A stretch of 64,000 nt of DNA, taken from Streptomyces sp. NBC_00370. Its GTDB lineage: Bacteria > Actinomycetota > Actinomycetes > Streptomycetales > Streptomycetaceae. The translations under genes were made by a program, and so were the position numbers. This document shows, in pieces, positions 1 through 8,883 of this stretch. Below the pieces are notes generated by a model that saw only the letters and a program-made list of their open reading frames with translations, had not been told where the DNA came from and made no database searches. How positions within the stretch are numbered: position 1 is the first letter of the stretch; each line of letters starts with the position of its first letter. The stretch covers positions 3,168,501 through 3,232,500 of the forward strand of contig NZ_CP107968.1 of NCBI RefSeq assembly GCF_036084755.1, read 5' to 3'.

Positions 1-1877
1 CGAAGGCGGAGATCCTCCAGGGCTATCTGAACACCAGCTACTTCGGCCGCAACGCCTACGGCATCCAGGCGGCGGCCCAGGCGTACTACGGCAAGGACGT
101 CGAGGACATCAGCACAGCGCAGGGCGCGTATCTCGCGTCACTGCTCAACGCGCCCAGCGAGTACGACGTCGTCGCCCACCCGGAGAACAAGGCCGCGGCG
201 CTCGCCCGCTGGAACTACGTGCTCGACGGCATGGTGAAGGAGGACTGGCTCACCCAGGCCGACCGGGCGACGCTGACCTTCCCGACCCCCGGCAAGTTCA
301 AGCCGTCGACGGCCGGACTCTCCGGACAGCGCGGCTACATCGTCCAAGCGGTCAAGGACTACCTCACCACCAACAAGATCATCGACGAGAACACCCTGGC
401 CAGCGGCGGATACCGGATCGTCACCACGCTGGAGCGCAAGAAGCAGGACGCCTTCACCCAGGCCGTCACCGACCAGGTCACCTCGAAACTCGACCCGAAG
501 AAGCGCAAGGCCGACCGCAACGTCCGCGTCGGCGGCGCCTCCGTCGACCCGGCGACCGGCAAGGTCGTCGCCATGTACGGGGGCATCGACTACACCAAGC
601 AGTACGTCAACAACGCCACCCGCCGCGACTTCCAAGTCGGCTCCACCTTCAAGCCGTTCGTCTTCGCCTCGGCCGTGCAGAACCGGTCCGAGACCCAGGA
701 CGGCGCCCGCATCACCCCCAACACCCGCTACGACGGCACCAATCAGCGCATGGTGCAGGGCCCGGACGGACCGACCGGCTACGCGCCGTCCAACGAGGAC
801 GACGTGTCGTACGGCGACATCACCGTCAGCAAGGCCACCGACAAGTCCGTCAACGCCGTCTACGCGCAGATGGCCGAGGACGTGGGCCCGCGCACGGTCA
901 AGGACACCGCAGTCGCCCTCGGGATCCCGGCGACCACCCCCGACCTGTCGGCCACCCCGTCCATCGCGCTCGGCCCGGCCACGGCGAGCGTCCTCGACAT
1001 GTCCGAGGCGTACGCGACGCTCGCCAACCACGGCAAGCACGGCACGTACACCCTGGTCACCCGGATCAGCAAGAACGGCAGCGCGCTCAAGCTCCCCGAG
1101 CAGAAGACGCGGCAGGCGGTCAGCAGGCAGGCCGCCGACACGACGACGTCGATCCTGCGCAGCGTCGTCGAGAGCTCCGGCGGTACGGGTACGGCGGCGC
1201 AGAGCGCCGGGCGGCCCGCCGCCGGCAAGACCGGCACGGCCGAGGACGACAAGGCCGCCTGGTTCGCCGGGTACACCCCGGACCTCGCGACCGTCGTCGC
1301 CATCATGGGCGCCGACCCGGAGACCGCCAAGCAGAAGCCGCTGTACGGGGCGCTCGGCCAGGAGCGGATCAACGGCGGCGGCCCGCCCGCCCAGATCTGG
1401 GGCCAGTACACGGCCGACGCGCTCAAGGGCACGCCGGCGAGCACGTTCCACCTGAAGCTCCAGAAGGGCGCCCAGGCGACCCAGCCGCCCCCGGACAACG
1501 CGTCGGACGAGCCGTCCGACCCCGGCCAGACGCAGTCGCAGGACCCGGGGACCGGAGGCCGGACCGGCGGTGACACCGGCGACCAGACACAGGGCCAGAC
1601 GGGCGGCGGCGACACCGGAACCCCGACCCAGGGCCAGACAGGAAGCCCCGACGGCGGCCAGACCGGCAGCCCCACCACCGGCGGCACCGACCCGACGGGC
1701 GGCGGTACGGCCGACGGCGGTACGGGGGACGGCGGCACCGGAGGCGACGGGGGCGGCGACACCGGCGGCGGGGGCAACGGCGGGAACGGCTCCGGGGGTG
1801 ACGGGAGCGGCGGCAACGCCAACGAGGGACCGAGCACGGGAGGCGGCACCGGCGGCCTGCCGGGGCTGACCTTCTGA
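1..1877 (+). CDS. class A penicillin-binding protein (5' end missing)
   Basis: Bifunctional peptidoglycan glycosyltransferase/transpeptidase acting on the outer face of the membrane. The gene enters from the left edge and is in frame from base 3, so the signal anchor and most of the GT51 domain are missing; the last GT51 part is visible (NTSYFGRNAYGIQAAAQAYY). The transpeptidase domain carries all three catalytic motifs: STFK (Ser codon at 642), SVN (846) and KTGT (1227). After the last domain, from about base 1480, comes a tail of about 130 residues very rich in Gly, Thr, Asp, Gln and Ser, probably a flexible extracellular tail. Family assignment is firm; which PBP paralogue it is cannot be said from the fragment. 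Confidence 0.95.
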   Translation, partial: KAEILQGYLNTSYFGRNAYGIQAAAQAYYGKDVEDISTAQGAYLASLLNAPSEYDVVAHPENKAAALARWNYVLDGMVKEDWLTQADRATLTFPTPGKFKPSTAGLSGQRGYIVQAVKDYLTTNKIIDENTLASGGYRIVTTLERKKQDAFTQAVTDQVTSKLDPKKRKADRNVRVGGASVDPATGKVVAMYGGIDYTKQYVNNATRRDFQVGSTFKPFVFASAVQNRSETQDGARITPNTRYDGTNQRMVQGPDGPTGYAPSNEDDVSYGDITVSKATDKSVNAVYAQMAEDVGPRTVKDTAVALGIPATTPDLSATPSIALGPATASVLDMSEAYATLANHGKHGTYTLVTRISKNGSALKLPEQKTRQAVSRQAADTTTSILRSVVESSGGTGTAAQSAGRPAAGKTGTAEDDKAAWFAGYTPDLATVVAIMGADPETAKQKPLYGALGQERINGGGPPAQIWGQYTADALKGTPASTFHLKLQKGAQATQPPPDNASDEPSDPGQTQSQDPGTGGRTGGDTGDQTQGQTGGGDTGTPTQGQTGSPDGGQTGSPTTGGTDPTGGGTADGGTGDGGTGGDGGGDTGGGGNGGNGSGGDGSGGNANEGPSTGGGTGGLPGLTF

Positions 1878-1899
1878 CCCGCACGCGAAGGCGGGGCTG

Positions 1900-2220
1900 T
1901 CAGTGACCCGAGGTCGCTTTCAGCCCCACCACCGCCACCAGCAGCAGACAGACGAAGAAGATCCGGGCCGCGGTCACCGGTTCGTGCAGCACCACCATGC
2001 CGAGCACCGCCGCACCCGCGGCCCCGATGCCCACCCACACCCCGTACGCCGTACCGATCGGCAGCGTCTTCGCGGCCTGCGACAGCAACAGCATGCTCGC
2101 GACGATCCCGCCGGCGGTGAACACGCTCGGCCACAGCCGGGTGAACCCGTCCGTGTACTTCATCCCGATCGACCAGGCGATTTCCAGCGCACCGGCGACA
2201 ACAAGCAGAACCCAGGCCAT
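1900..2220 (-). CDS. gdx: SMR-family guanidinium exporter (Gdx/SugE type)
   Basis: Small multidrug resistance protein of 106 residues with four predicted membrane helices and the conserved Glu in helix 1 (GALEIAWSIGMKYT). The sequence resembles the SugE/Gdx branch, which exports guanidinium in exchange for protons, rather than the EmrE/Qac drug branch. The ATG at 2220 is preferred over the GTG at 2229 because a GGAGG lies 8 bases before the ATG and touches the GTG. A guanidine-III riboswitch lies just upstream, which independently supports guanidinium as the substrate. Single-gene unit, convergent with the PBP gene. Confidence 0.9.
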   Translation of the reverse strand: MAWVLLVVAGALEIAWSIGMKYTDGFTRLWPSVFTAGGIVASMLLLSQAAKTLPIGTAYGVWVGIGAAGAAVLGMVVLHEPVTAARIFFVCLLLVAVVGLKATSGH

Positions 2221-2257
2221 GACGGCCACCTCCGACAGAACGACGCGGACAACAGGT

Positions 2258-2300
2258 GCGTCGTCTTTCGGTTCACCCGGTACGGCGCGTCTCGTCGGGG
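2258..2300 (-). promoter_or_regulatory. guanidine-III riboswitch upstream of gdx
   Basis: Read on the minus strand the segment has the compact guanidine-III (ykkC-III) layout: CCCG, then ACGAG, then GCGCCGUACC, then CGGG, then an A-rich link and AAGACG.CGC. The P1 strands are CCCG/CGGG; from memory the Thermobifida example has CCGG/CCGG, so the pairing would be kept by covariation. The pseudoknot strands GCGCCGU and ACGACGC pair except for one C-A. The element ends about 38 bases before the gdx ATG, close to the ribosome site, suggesting translational control. Confidence 0.8.
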
Positions 2301-2318
2301 TCCCTCAACCGTAGCAAA

Positions 2319-2678
2319 CTACAGATACAGCCCGGTGGAGTCCTGGGTGCCCTCGAAGCGGTCGGCGGCCACGGCGTGCAGATCCCGCTCCCGCATCAGT
2401 ACGTACGCCACGCCGCGCACCTCGACCTCGGCGCGGTCCTCCGGGTCGTACAGCACCCGGTCCCCCGGCTCCACCGTGCGCACGTTCTGTCCGACGGCCA
2501 CCACTCCCGCCCAGGCCAGCCTTCTGCCCACGGCCGCCGTCGCGGGAATGACGATGCCGCCGGACGAACGCCGCTCGCCCTCCGGGATGTCGGTCCTGAC
2601 CAGCACACGGTCATGGAGCATCCGGATGGGCAGCTTGTCGTCACGGGAGGTGTCGTGGGTGTTGTCGCTCACGTCCAC
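2319..2678 (-). CDS. GroES-family co-chaperonin-like protein
   Basis: 119-residue protein with a Cpn10 fold: the beta-strand core LHDRVLVRTD near residue 21, the mobile-loop region with SSGGIVIP, and the end strand GDRVLYDPED followed by YVLMRERD. It is longer than classical GroES at both ends and has no groEL beside it, so it is a stand-alone GroES-like paralogue of the kind seen in actinomycetes, not the housekeeping groES. GTG at 2678 or GTG at 2672 could be the start. Role in cells unknown; a chaperonin cap or adaptor is inferred from family only. Confidence 0.8.
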   Translation of the reverse strand: MDVSDNTHDTSRDDKLPIRMLHDRVLVRTDIPEGERRSSGGIVIPATAAVGRRLAWAGVVAVGQNVRTVEPGDRVLYDPEDRAEVEVRGVAYVLMRERDLHAVAADRFEGTQDSTGLYL

Positions 2679-2720
2679 GAACCTACCTGTCCGCGACGAC
2701 CCGATACGCCAGAGGGGTCA

Positions 2721-3041
2721 TCAGCGGCGGCGGCGCACCGACGCGAACGTCAACAGCCCCACCACACCCACCGTCAGCAACACCACAGGAACGATTCGCT
2801 CAAGACGCGGCGCACCGTCGTCCGAAACGAACTGTGCCCGCACGTCCGACACCGTCTTGTTCACGGCCACGAACGCCCGCCCGGCCGTCTGATCCACCGT
2901 CGAAGCCACCTTGGCCCTGGCGTCGCCCACGATCGTCTTCGGGTGCACCCGCACCCCGATCTCGTCGAGCGTTTCGGCAAGCTTCCCGCGCCTGCGGACA
3001 ATGTCCGCCTCGATCTGCGCCGGGGTCCTGGATTCCGACAC
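2721..3041 (-). CDS. DUF3618 domain membrane protein
   Basis: 106-residue protein. The GTG at 3041 is chosen because GGAGG lies 7 bases upstream; a longer frame exists but lacks a ribosome site. Residues 5-45 match the DUF3618 pattern (RTPAQIEADIVRRRGKLAET, a helical segment), followed by a linker and one C-terminal transmembrane helix (VPVVLLTVGVVGLLTF) with a basic RRRR end. DUF3618 proteins are small membrane proteins of unknown function common in actinobacteria. Divergent from the bcp gene. Confidence 0.8.
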   Translation of the reverse strand: MSESRTPAQIEADIVRRRGKLAETLDEIGVRVHPKTIVGDARAKVASTVDQTAGRAFVAVNKTVSDVRAQFVSDDGAPRLERIVPVVLLTVGVVGLLTFASVRRRR

Positions 3042-3187
3042 CGCGCTGCCTCCGTCGTCGTGTCCTGTAGTTCTTCGCCGACAGTCTGTCAGCTCAGCGG
3101 CCACCGCACCTGACGGCACCCCCTATTACGCTCGGCCGCGTACCGGTACCTCCACCGGACACACCACCGGACAACTTACGGAGAACC

Positions 3188-3655
3188 ATGAGCGAGCGAC
3201 TCAACCCCGGCGACACCGCCCCCGCATTCACCCTGCCCGACGCGGACGGCAACGACGTGTCGCTCGCCGACCACAAGGGGCGCAAAGTCATCGTTTACTT
3301 CTACCCGGCTGCGCTTACCCCCGGCTGCACGAAGCAGGCCTGCGACTTCACCGACAACCTCAACCTGCTCACGGGCGCGGGCTACGACGTCATCGGGGTC
3401 TCCCCCGACAAGCCCGAGAAGCTCGCCAAGTTCCGGGACAAGGAGAACCTGAAGGTGACGCTGGTCGGGGATCCCTCGAAAGGCGTCCTCGACTCGTACG
3501 GAGCGTTCGGCGAGAAGAAGATGTACGGAAAGACCGTGACCGGCGTCATCCGGTCCACCGTGATCGTCGACGAGGAAGGGAAGGTCGAGCGCGCGCTGTA
3601 CAACGTGCGGGCCACCGGCCACGTAGCGAAGATCATCAAGGACCTCGGGATCTGA
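3188..3655 (+). CDS. bcp: thioredoxin-dependent peroxiredoxin (BCP/PrxQ)
   Basis: 155-residue peroxiredoxin of the BCP/PrxQ class, which reduces hydroperoxides in the cytoplasm using thioredoxin. The peroxidatic cysteine is C47 in TPGCTKQACDF and the resolving cysteine C52 lies five residues later, as in atypical two-Cys BCP proteins. The usual Thr two residues before the peroxidatic Cys region is kept. ATG at 3188 has ACGGAGAAC just upstream. Full length for the family. Followed by a strong hairpin terminator, so it is probably a single-gene transcript. Confidence 0.95.
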   Translation: MSERLNPGDTAPAFTLPDADGNDVSLADHKGRKVIVYFYPAALTPGCTKQACDFTDNLNLLTGAGYDVIGVSPDKPEKLAKFRDKENLKVTLVGDPSKGVLDSYGAFGEKKMYGKTVTGVIRSTVIVDEEGKVERALYNVRATGHVAKIIKDLGI

Positions 3656-3667
3656 CACCTTCTGCGG

Positions 3668-3695
3668 CCGGAGCCCCGCCCCGGCGGGGCTCCGG
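3668..3695 (+). terminator. rho-independent-type hairpin after bcp
   Basis: Perfect 13-bp inverted repeat CCGGAGCCCCGCC/GGCGGGGCTCCGG with a 2-base loop, placed 12 bases after the bcp stop codon. No T tract, which is usual for Streptomyces terminators. Confidence 0.8.
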
Positions 3696-3778
3696 TCGGC
3701 ACTCTTCCGGTTTGCGATCGCTCAGGCCGCGCAGAAGGTTCCTTTGGACGTGCGACAGCCGAGGGAAGGAACCACACC

Positions 3779-5275
3779 ATGGCCGGCCCGGACGACGAGG
3801 AGATGGCCGACCCAGCGGCGGTCAGGCGCCACCCCACGCTCTTCCGTACGATCAAGCAGCGCAAGAACCCCAAGCTGCGGCGGTCGGACATCACCGTCAC
3901 CGACGACGCGGCGGTCAAGCGCGCGGTCAAGGCGGCGGCCCTCGGCAACGCCATGGAGTGGTACGACTTCGGCATCTACGCCTATCTGGCGTCCACGATC
4001 GGCCGGGTGTTCTTCCCGTCGGGGAACGACACCACGGAGCTGCTGTCGTCCTTCGCCACCTTCGCCGTGGCGTTCCTCGTACGGCCGATCGGCGGCATGG
4101 TCCTCGGACCGCTGGGCGACAAGATCGGCCGCAAGAAGATCCTCTCGCTCACCATGCTGATGATGGCGGCGGGCACCTTCTGCATCGGACTGATCCCGTC
4201 GTACCACTCGATCGGCTTCTGGTCCCCCGTGCTGCTGATCGTGCTCCGGATGGTGCAGGGCTTCTCGACCGGCGGTGAGTACGGCGGCGCGTCCACCTTC
4301 ATCGCCGAGTACGCCCCCGACAAGCGGCGCGGCTACTTCGGCAGCTTCCTGGAGATGGGCACGCTCGCGGGGTACGTCGGCGCGGCGGGCCTCGTCACGC
4401 TGCTGACCGCCGTGCTCGGCGACGGCAGCCTGGACTCCTGGGGCTGGCGGATCCCGTACCTGGTCGGCGGCCCGCTGGGCATGGTCGGCCTCTACCTGCG
4501 GCTGAGGCTCGACGAGACGCCCGCCTTCCAGAAGCTGGAGGCGGAGAACGTCCGCGCGTCGGAGGCGGCCGACCCGGTCGAGACCAGCGCCAAGGGCGAC
4601 CTGGCGAACATCTTCCGGCGCTACTGGCCGACGCTGATCCTGTGCATCGCGCTGGTCGGCGCGTACAACGTCACCGACTACATGCTGCTGTCGTACATGC
4701 CGACGTACCTCACCGACGAGCTGGGCTACGGCGACACCCACGGGCTGCTGATCCTGCTCGGCGTCATGGTCGCGCAGATGCTGGTCATCAACCAGGTCGG
4801 CCGGCTGAGCGACCACTACGGCAGGAAACCGCTGCTGATGGCGGGCATGCTCGGCTTCCTCGTCCTGTCGCTGCCGGCGTTCCTGCTGATCCGCGACGGC
4901 GCGGTCTGGGCGATCATCGTCGGCCTGGCCATGCTGGGCCTCTCCCTGGTCTGCCTCCTGGGCACCATGTCGGCGGCGCTCCCGGCCCTGTTCCCCACGG
5001 AGGCGAGGTACGGCGGCCTCTCGGTCGGCTACAACATCTCGGCGTCCCTCTTCGGCGGCACGACCCCCTTCGTGATCACAGGCCTGATCGCCCTGGCCGA
5101 CACGAACCTGATGCCGGCGTTCTACGCGATGGCGGCGGCGCTGGTCGGGGTGATCGCGGTGGCGGTGATGAAGGAGACGGCCCGCCAGCCCCTGGCGGGC
5201 TCGCCCCCGTCGGTGGAGTCGAAGGAAGAAGCAGCGGAACTGGCCCACGCACAGGTGGTGGAACCGAAGTTCTGA
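3779..5275 (+). CDS. MFS metabolite:H+ symporter (ProP-like)
   Basis: 498-residue, 12-helix major facilitator of the metabolite-H+ symport (MHS) family. It has the ALGNAMEWYDFGIYAY opening, the loop 2-3 motif GDKIGRKK near residue 120, and FSTGGEYGGA in helix 5, all typical of ProP (proline/betaine), ShiA and KgtP relatives. A charged N-terminal stretch of about 45 residues precedes the first helix. GGGAAGGAA upstream supports ATG at 3779. Substrate is not settled by sequence: compatible solutes or small organic acids are the likely choices. Flanked by a terminator and an unrelated gene, so probably monocistronic. Confidence 0.85.
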   Translation: MAGPDDEEMADPAAVRRHPTLFRTIKQRKNPKLRRSDITVTDDAAVKRAVKAAALGNAMEWYDFGIYAYLASTIGRVFFPSGNDTTELLSSFATFAVAFLVRPIGGMVLGPLGDKIGRKKILSLTMLMMAAGTFCIGLIPSYHSIGFWSPVLLIVLRMVQGFSTGGEYGGASTFIAEYAPDKRRGYFGSFLEMGTLAGYVGAAGLVTLLTAVLGDGSLDSWGWRIPYLVGGPLGMVGLYLRLRLDETPAFQKLEAENVRASEAADPVETSAKGDLANIFRRYWPTLILCIALVGAYNVTDYMLLSYMPTYLTDELGYGDTHGLLILLGVMVAQMLVINQVGRLSDHYGRKPLLMAGMLGFLVLSLPAFLLIRDGAVWAIIVGLAMLGLSLVCLLGTMSAALPALFPTEARYGGLSVGYNISASLFGGTTPFVITGLIALADTNLMPAFYAMAAALVGVIAVAVMKETARQPLAGSPPSVESKEEAAELAHAQVVEPKF

Positions 5276-5345
5276 CACGTGACGGCGGGACGGGGGATTC
5301 GTTACTCCGTACGGGGCCGCGAACGTACGGCCGGAACGGAGCGCC

Positions 5346-6347
5346 ATGTCCGGGCAGGACGAACGGAACAGGCTGAGCGCCGCTGTCGCCGCGTCGGTGA
5401 GCTGGGCGGAGCTGACCCGCCGCCTCGGCCTGCGGGAGAGCGGCGGCCGGCGCCGTACGCTCCAGCGCCACGTGGCCGCGCTCGGCCTCGACACGAGCCA
5501 CTTCCGACGGCGGAGCCCGGGGCGGACGTACCCCGACGAGGCCATCGCGGCAGCGGCAGCCGACTCGTCGACGCTGCGTGAAGTGGCGCTGAAACTGGGC
5601 GCGCGCCCCGCGTCCGGCACGCTGTCGCACATATCGCGGCGGATAGCGGCGGCGGGCATCGACGTCAGCCACTTCGCGGGCATGCACCGGGCGGGGCTCC
5701 AACTGCCGTTCAGCGCCGCGGAACTCACGGCAGCCGCCGCTACCGCCGACAGCATCCGGGGTGTCGCACGCGCACTCGGCGTCCCCGACGACGGCCGGTC
5801 CCGCGCGGCGCTCGGCCGCATGCTCAAGGAGTACGGGATCGACACGGCGCACTTCCGCCACGCGCGGCTCGCGATCCCGGAGGCAGCGCTGCGCGAAGCG
5901 GTCCCGCGGGCCGGCAGCTACGCCGATGTGATGCGGGCGCTCGGCCTCCCGGTCCGCGCCACGAACCATCGTCGGGTTCGCGAGGCCGCCCGCCGGCTCG
6001 CACTCGACACGAGCCACTTCAAGCGGCGCGGCTGGGCGACGGTACGTCACCGCGAACCGAGGCCGGTCGCCACTCGCACGCTCGTCGTTCTCCCCGAGGG
6101 CTCGCCCCGTACGAACCGCGACCGGCTCCATCAGGCCCTGCAGGAGGTAGGAGTCCCGTACCGCTGTGAGTCCTGCGGGAACACCGGGAGCTGGCTGGAC
6201 CGGCCGATCACCCTCCAGATCGACCACATCAACGGCGACTGGCTCGACAACCGCGCCGAGAACCTGCGGTATCTGTGTCCCAACTGCCACGCGCTCACGG
6301 ACACCTGGTGCCGTAACCGGCGCGCCCGTTCGGCGGACGCCGGTTAG
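5346..6347 (+). CDS. HNH endonuclease with tandem DNA-binding-like modules
   Basis: 333-residue protein. The C-terminal third is a zinc-ribbon HNH nuclease: CxxC at residues 274-277, the catalytic DH pair at 293-294 (QIDHINGD), Asn 306 and CPNCH at 311-315. The first 230 residues are four imperfect repeats of about 57 residues, each a short helical segment ending in (L/I)D(T/V)(S/A)HF at residues 48, 105, 165 and 220. Such modules resemble the helix-turn-helix DNA-recognition repeats of free-standing homing nucleases; that role is inferred. It sits directly upstream of tRNA-Leu. No repeats or integrase around it. Confidence 0.85.
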   Translation: MSGQDERNRLSAAVAASVSWAELTRRLGLRESGGRRRTLQRHVAALGLDTSHFRRRSPGRTYPDEAIAAAAADSSTLREVALKLGARPASGTLSHISRRIAAAGIDVSHFAGMHRAGLQLPFSAAELTAAAATADSIRGVARALGVPDDGRSRAALGRMLKEYGIDTAHFRHARLAIPEAALREAVPRAGSYADVMRALGLPVRATNHRRVREAARRLALDTSHFKRRGWATVRHREPRPVATRTLVVLPEGSPRTNRDRLHQALQEVGVPYRCESCGNTGSWLDRPITLQIDHINGDWLDNRAENLRYLCPNCHALTDTWCRNRRARSADAG

Positions 6348-6393
6348 CCACGTGCCTTCGCCGCCACCTGCCCGTTAGCATGGTAGGCGGCAC

Positions 6394-6477
6394 GCGGCCG
6401 TGTCGTAACTGGCAGCCGAGCTGGGTTTAGGTCCCAGTGGGAGAAATCCCGTGTGGGTTCGAATCCCACCGGCCGCA
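6394..6477 (+). tRNA. tRNA-Leu (anticodon UAG)
   Basis: Complete class II cloverleaf of 84 bases. Acceptor strands GCGGCCG/CGGCCGC with discriminator A, anticodon arm CTGGG-TTTAGGT-CCCAG giving anticodon TAG, a long variable arm (TGGGAGAAATCCC region), and T arm GTGGGTTCGAATCCCAC. CCA is not encoded; the bases after the discriminator are CAG. Confidence 0.97.
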
Positions 6478-6484
6478 CAGACGG

Positions 6485-6517
6485 AAGGCCGCCCCGGCGC
6501 ACCAGCGGGGCGGCCTT
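6485..6517. terminator. bidirectional hairpin between tRNA-Leu and rdgB
   Basis: Perfect 12-bp stem AAGGCCGCCCCG/CGGGGCGGCCTT with a 9-base loop and a TTT on the plus strand. It starts 7 bases after the tRNA and ends before the rdgB stop, so it can serve both convergent transcripts. Confidence 0.75.
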
Positions 6518-6526
6518 TCCTGCTGC

Positions 6527-7129
6527 TCAGCCCAGCAGTTCGCGTACCACCGGGACCAGCGCGCGGAATGCCTTTCCGCGGTGGCTGATCTCGTTCTTCT
6601 CCGCCGGGGACAGCTCCGCGCAGGTGCGCGTCTCGCCGTCCGGTTGGAGGATCGGGTCGTAGCCGAAGCCGTTCGTGCCGGACGGGGCCGGGCGCAGGGT
6701 GCCGCGGAGTTGGCCTTCGACCACGCGTTCCGTGCCGTTCGGGAGGGCCAGGGCTGCCGCGCAGGCGAAGTGGGCCGTGCGGTGGGGGGCTGCGATGTCG
6801 GACAGTTGGGCGAGGAGCAGGTCCAGGTTGGCCTGGTCGTTGCCGTGGGTGCCAGACCAGCGGGCGGAGAAGATGCCGGGGGCGCCGCCGAGGACGTCCA
6901 CGCAGAGTCCTGAGTCGTCGGCGACCGCGGGGTGGCCGGTGGCTTGGGCGAGGGCGTGGGCTTTGAGCAGGGCGTTCTCGGCGAAGGTGACGCCGGTTTC
7001 CTTGACGTCGGGGATCTCGGGGTACGTCTCGGCGCCGACGAGGTCGTGGGGCAGCCCCGCTTCGGCGAGGATGGCTCGGAGTTCGACGATTTTCCCGGCG
7101 TTGCGGGTGGCGAGGATCAGGCGGGTCAT
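6527..7129 (-). CDS. rdgB: RdgB/HAM1 non-canonical purine NTP pyrophosphatase
   Basis: 200-residue cytoplasmic enzyme that hydrolyses ITP, dITP and XTP to monophosphates, keeping deaminated purines out of nucleic acids. It starts with the substrate-loop motif LILATRNAGK, has ADDSGLCVDVLGGAPG and SARWSG in the middle, and ends with the conserved SHRGKAF. ATG at 7129 gives the standard N terminus; the frame stays open further upstream but that part is not conserved. Lies downstream of rph and a lipoprotein gene in the same direction, as is common for rph-rdgB pairs in actinobacteria. Confidence 0.96.
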   Translation of the reverse strand: MTRLILATRNAGKIVELRAILAEAGLPHDLVGAETYPEIPDVKETGVTFAENALLKAHALAQATGHPAVADDSGLCVDVLGGAPGIFSARWSGTHGNDQANLDLLLAQLSDIAAPHRTAHFACAAALALPNGTERVVEGQLRGTLRPAPSGTNGFGYDPILQPDGETRTCAELSPAEKNEISHRGKAFRALVPVVRELLG

Positions 7130-7136
7130 GCCTCGA

Positions 7137-7523
7137 TTATCCGGGTGTGCAGACCTTGCCGATTTCACCGGCCGCGTCGGTGACGGGGGTGAGGTCGGGG
7201 GTGTTGTCGCCGTCGGCTATCGCCTTGCGGACGTTGTCGACGCTCTTGTCGAGGTCGTCGACCGCTTTGCTGAGGTCGGCGTTGTCGGTCTTGTCCTTGA
7301 GGCTCGACAGTTCGCTCTCGATGTTGTCGAGGGCCTGGTCGGCCTGCTGGGGGTCGTTGCCCGCGTTGGCGACGGCCGTCTGGAGGCTGTCGACGCTGTT
7401 CGCTATGGAGTCGGCTGTCTGGACGCAGTCCAGGGCCTTGTCGAGGGCTCCGCAGCCGGCCGCCGTGCCCATGGTGAGCAGGGTGGCGGTGACAACTGCT
7501 GCGACTCGGCGGCGCGTTGGCAT
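7137..7523 (-). CDS. small secreted lipoprotein, function unknown
   Basis: 128-residue protein with a clear lipoprotein signal: basic MPTRRR, hydrophobic core, and lipobox TAAGC with the cysteine at about residue 24. The mature part is Asp/Ala/Leu-rich and predicted helical (repeating leucine heptad-like spacing in SIANSVDSLQTAVANAG and ALDNIESELSSLKDK), so a coiled coil is likely. It ends 7 bases before rdgB starts, suggesting co-transcription. No recognised domain; possibly a structural or binding lipoprotein of the cell surface. Confidence 0.8.
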   Translation of the reverse strand: MPTRRRVAAVVTATLLTMGTAAGCGALDKALDCVQTADSIANSVDSLQTAVANAGNDPQQADQALDNIESELSSLKDKTDNADLSKAVDDLDKSVDNVRKAIADGDNTPDLTPVTDAAGEIGKVCTPG

Positions 7524-7635
7524 GGTGGTTGGTCTCCCCCGGGTGTGTGGACGGGCGCACGGTTCAACCCGTACGCCCGTACCTGTAATGACGCCCGAGG
7601 GCTTCTCTTGGTTCCCTCTTTACCTTCGGACCGTG

Positions 7636-8373
<738 letters not shown>

Positions 8374-8400
8374 GGCTCCGACCCTATCGGGACATGCGTC

Positions 8401-8431
8401 GGGGCCTGTTCCTCGGTTCGGAACAGGCCCC
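8401..8431 (-). terminator. hairpin after nagF
   Basis: Perfect 12-bp stem GGGGCCTGTTCC/GGAACAGGCCCC with a 7-base loop, lying between the nagF stop and the rph start on the minus strand. Confidence 0.75.
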
Positions 8432-8461
8432 CTGCGGGTGACTCCCGGCCGGTGCGTGCGG

Positions 8462-8695
8462 CTACATCATGTCTTCGATGTCGGAGGCGATCGGGTCGGC
8501 GTCGGTGCCGATGACGACCTGGATCGCCGTGCCCATCTTGACCACTCCGTGGGCCCCGGCGGCCTTGAGCGCCGCGTCGTCGACGAGGGAGGGGTCGATG
8601 ACCTCGGTGCGCAGCCGGGTGATGCAGCCCTCGACTTCTTCGATGTTGTCCAGCCCGCCGAGTCCGGCGACGATCTTCTCAGCCTTGGTGGCCAT
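8462..8695 (-). CDS. nagF: PTS EIIB component, N-acetylglucosamine (NagF)
   Basis: 77-residue free-standing IIB protein of the glucose/GlcNAc PTS class. Its phosphorylated cysteine is C24 in [13 protein letters not shown]. It would take phosphate from the IIA protein and hand it to sugar passing through NagE1 or NagE2. ATG at 8695 has AGGGAGAAAGAC just upstream. Divergent from nagE1 with a DasR-type site between them, the same arrangement as the nagF-nagE1-nagE2 locus of S. coelicolor (SCO2905-2907), which is the basis for the symbol. Confidence 0.95.
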   Translation of the reverse strand: MATKAEKIVAGLGGLDNIEEVEGCITRLRTEVIDPSLVDDAALKAAGAHGVVKMGTAIQVVIGTDADPIASDIEDMM

Positions 8696-8835
8696 GTCTT
8701 TCTCCCTGACTCTCGAAAAGCTCTGTCGCGGCCCAGCGATGGCCCGTTTTGTCACGTTAACTCACGGTTGGCCCATCTTCGCGGGCGGGTCATCGTCGCG
8801 TAGCTGAAGATGACGAGCACCGGGAGCCTACCGCA

Positions 8836-8851
8836 ACTGGTCTACACCACT
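8836..8851. promoter_or_regulatory. DasR operator (dre) between nagF and nagE1
   Basis: ACTGGTCTACACCACT, a near-palindrome matching the DasR consensus ACTGGTCTAGACCAGT at 14 of 16 positions. It lies 33 bases before the nagE1 ATG and in the shared nagF/nagE1 control region. DasR is the GntR-type regulator released by glucosamine-6-phosphate. Confidence 0.9.
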
Positions 8852-8883
8852 TCGTCTCGCTCGCACGTCCGGGGAGGACGCCG

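Noticed and set aside
3722..5845. Long minus-strand open frame opposite the symporter and HNH genes.
   Set aside because: It is a mirror of real plus-strand genes in high-GC DNA; composition is Arg/Asp/Gln-rich without any known fold.
5346..6520. Integrated element at tRNA-Leu.
   Set aside because: No integrase, no repeat of the tRNA 3' end and no base-composition jump seen around it; only an HNH gene is present.
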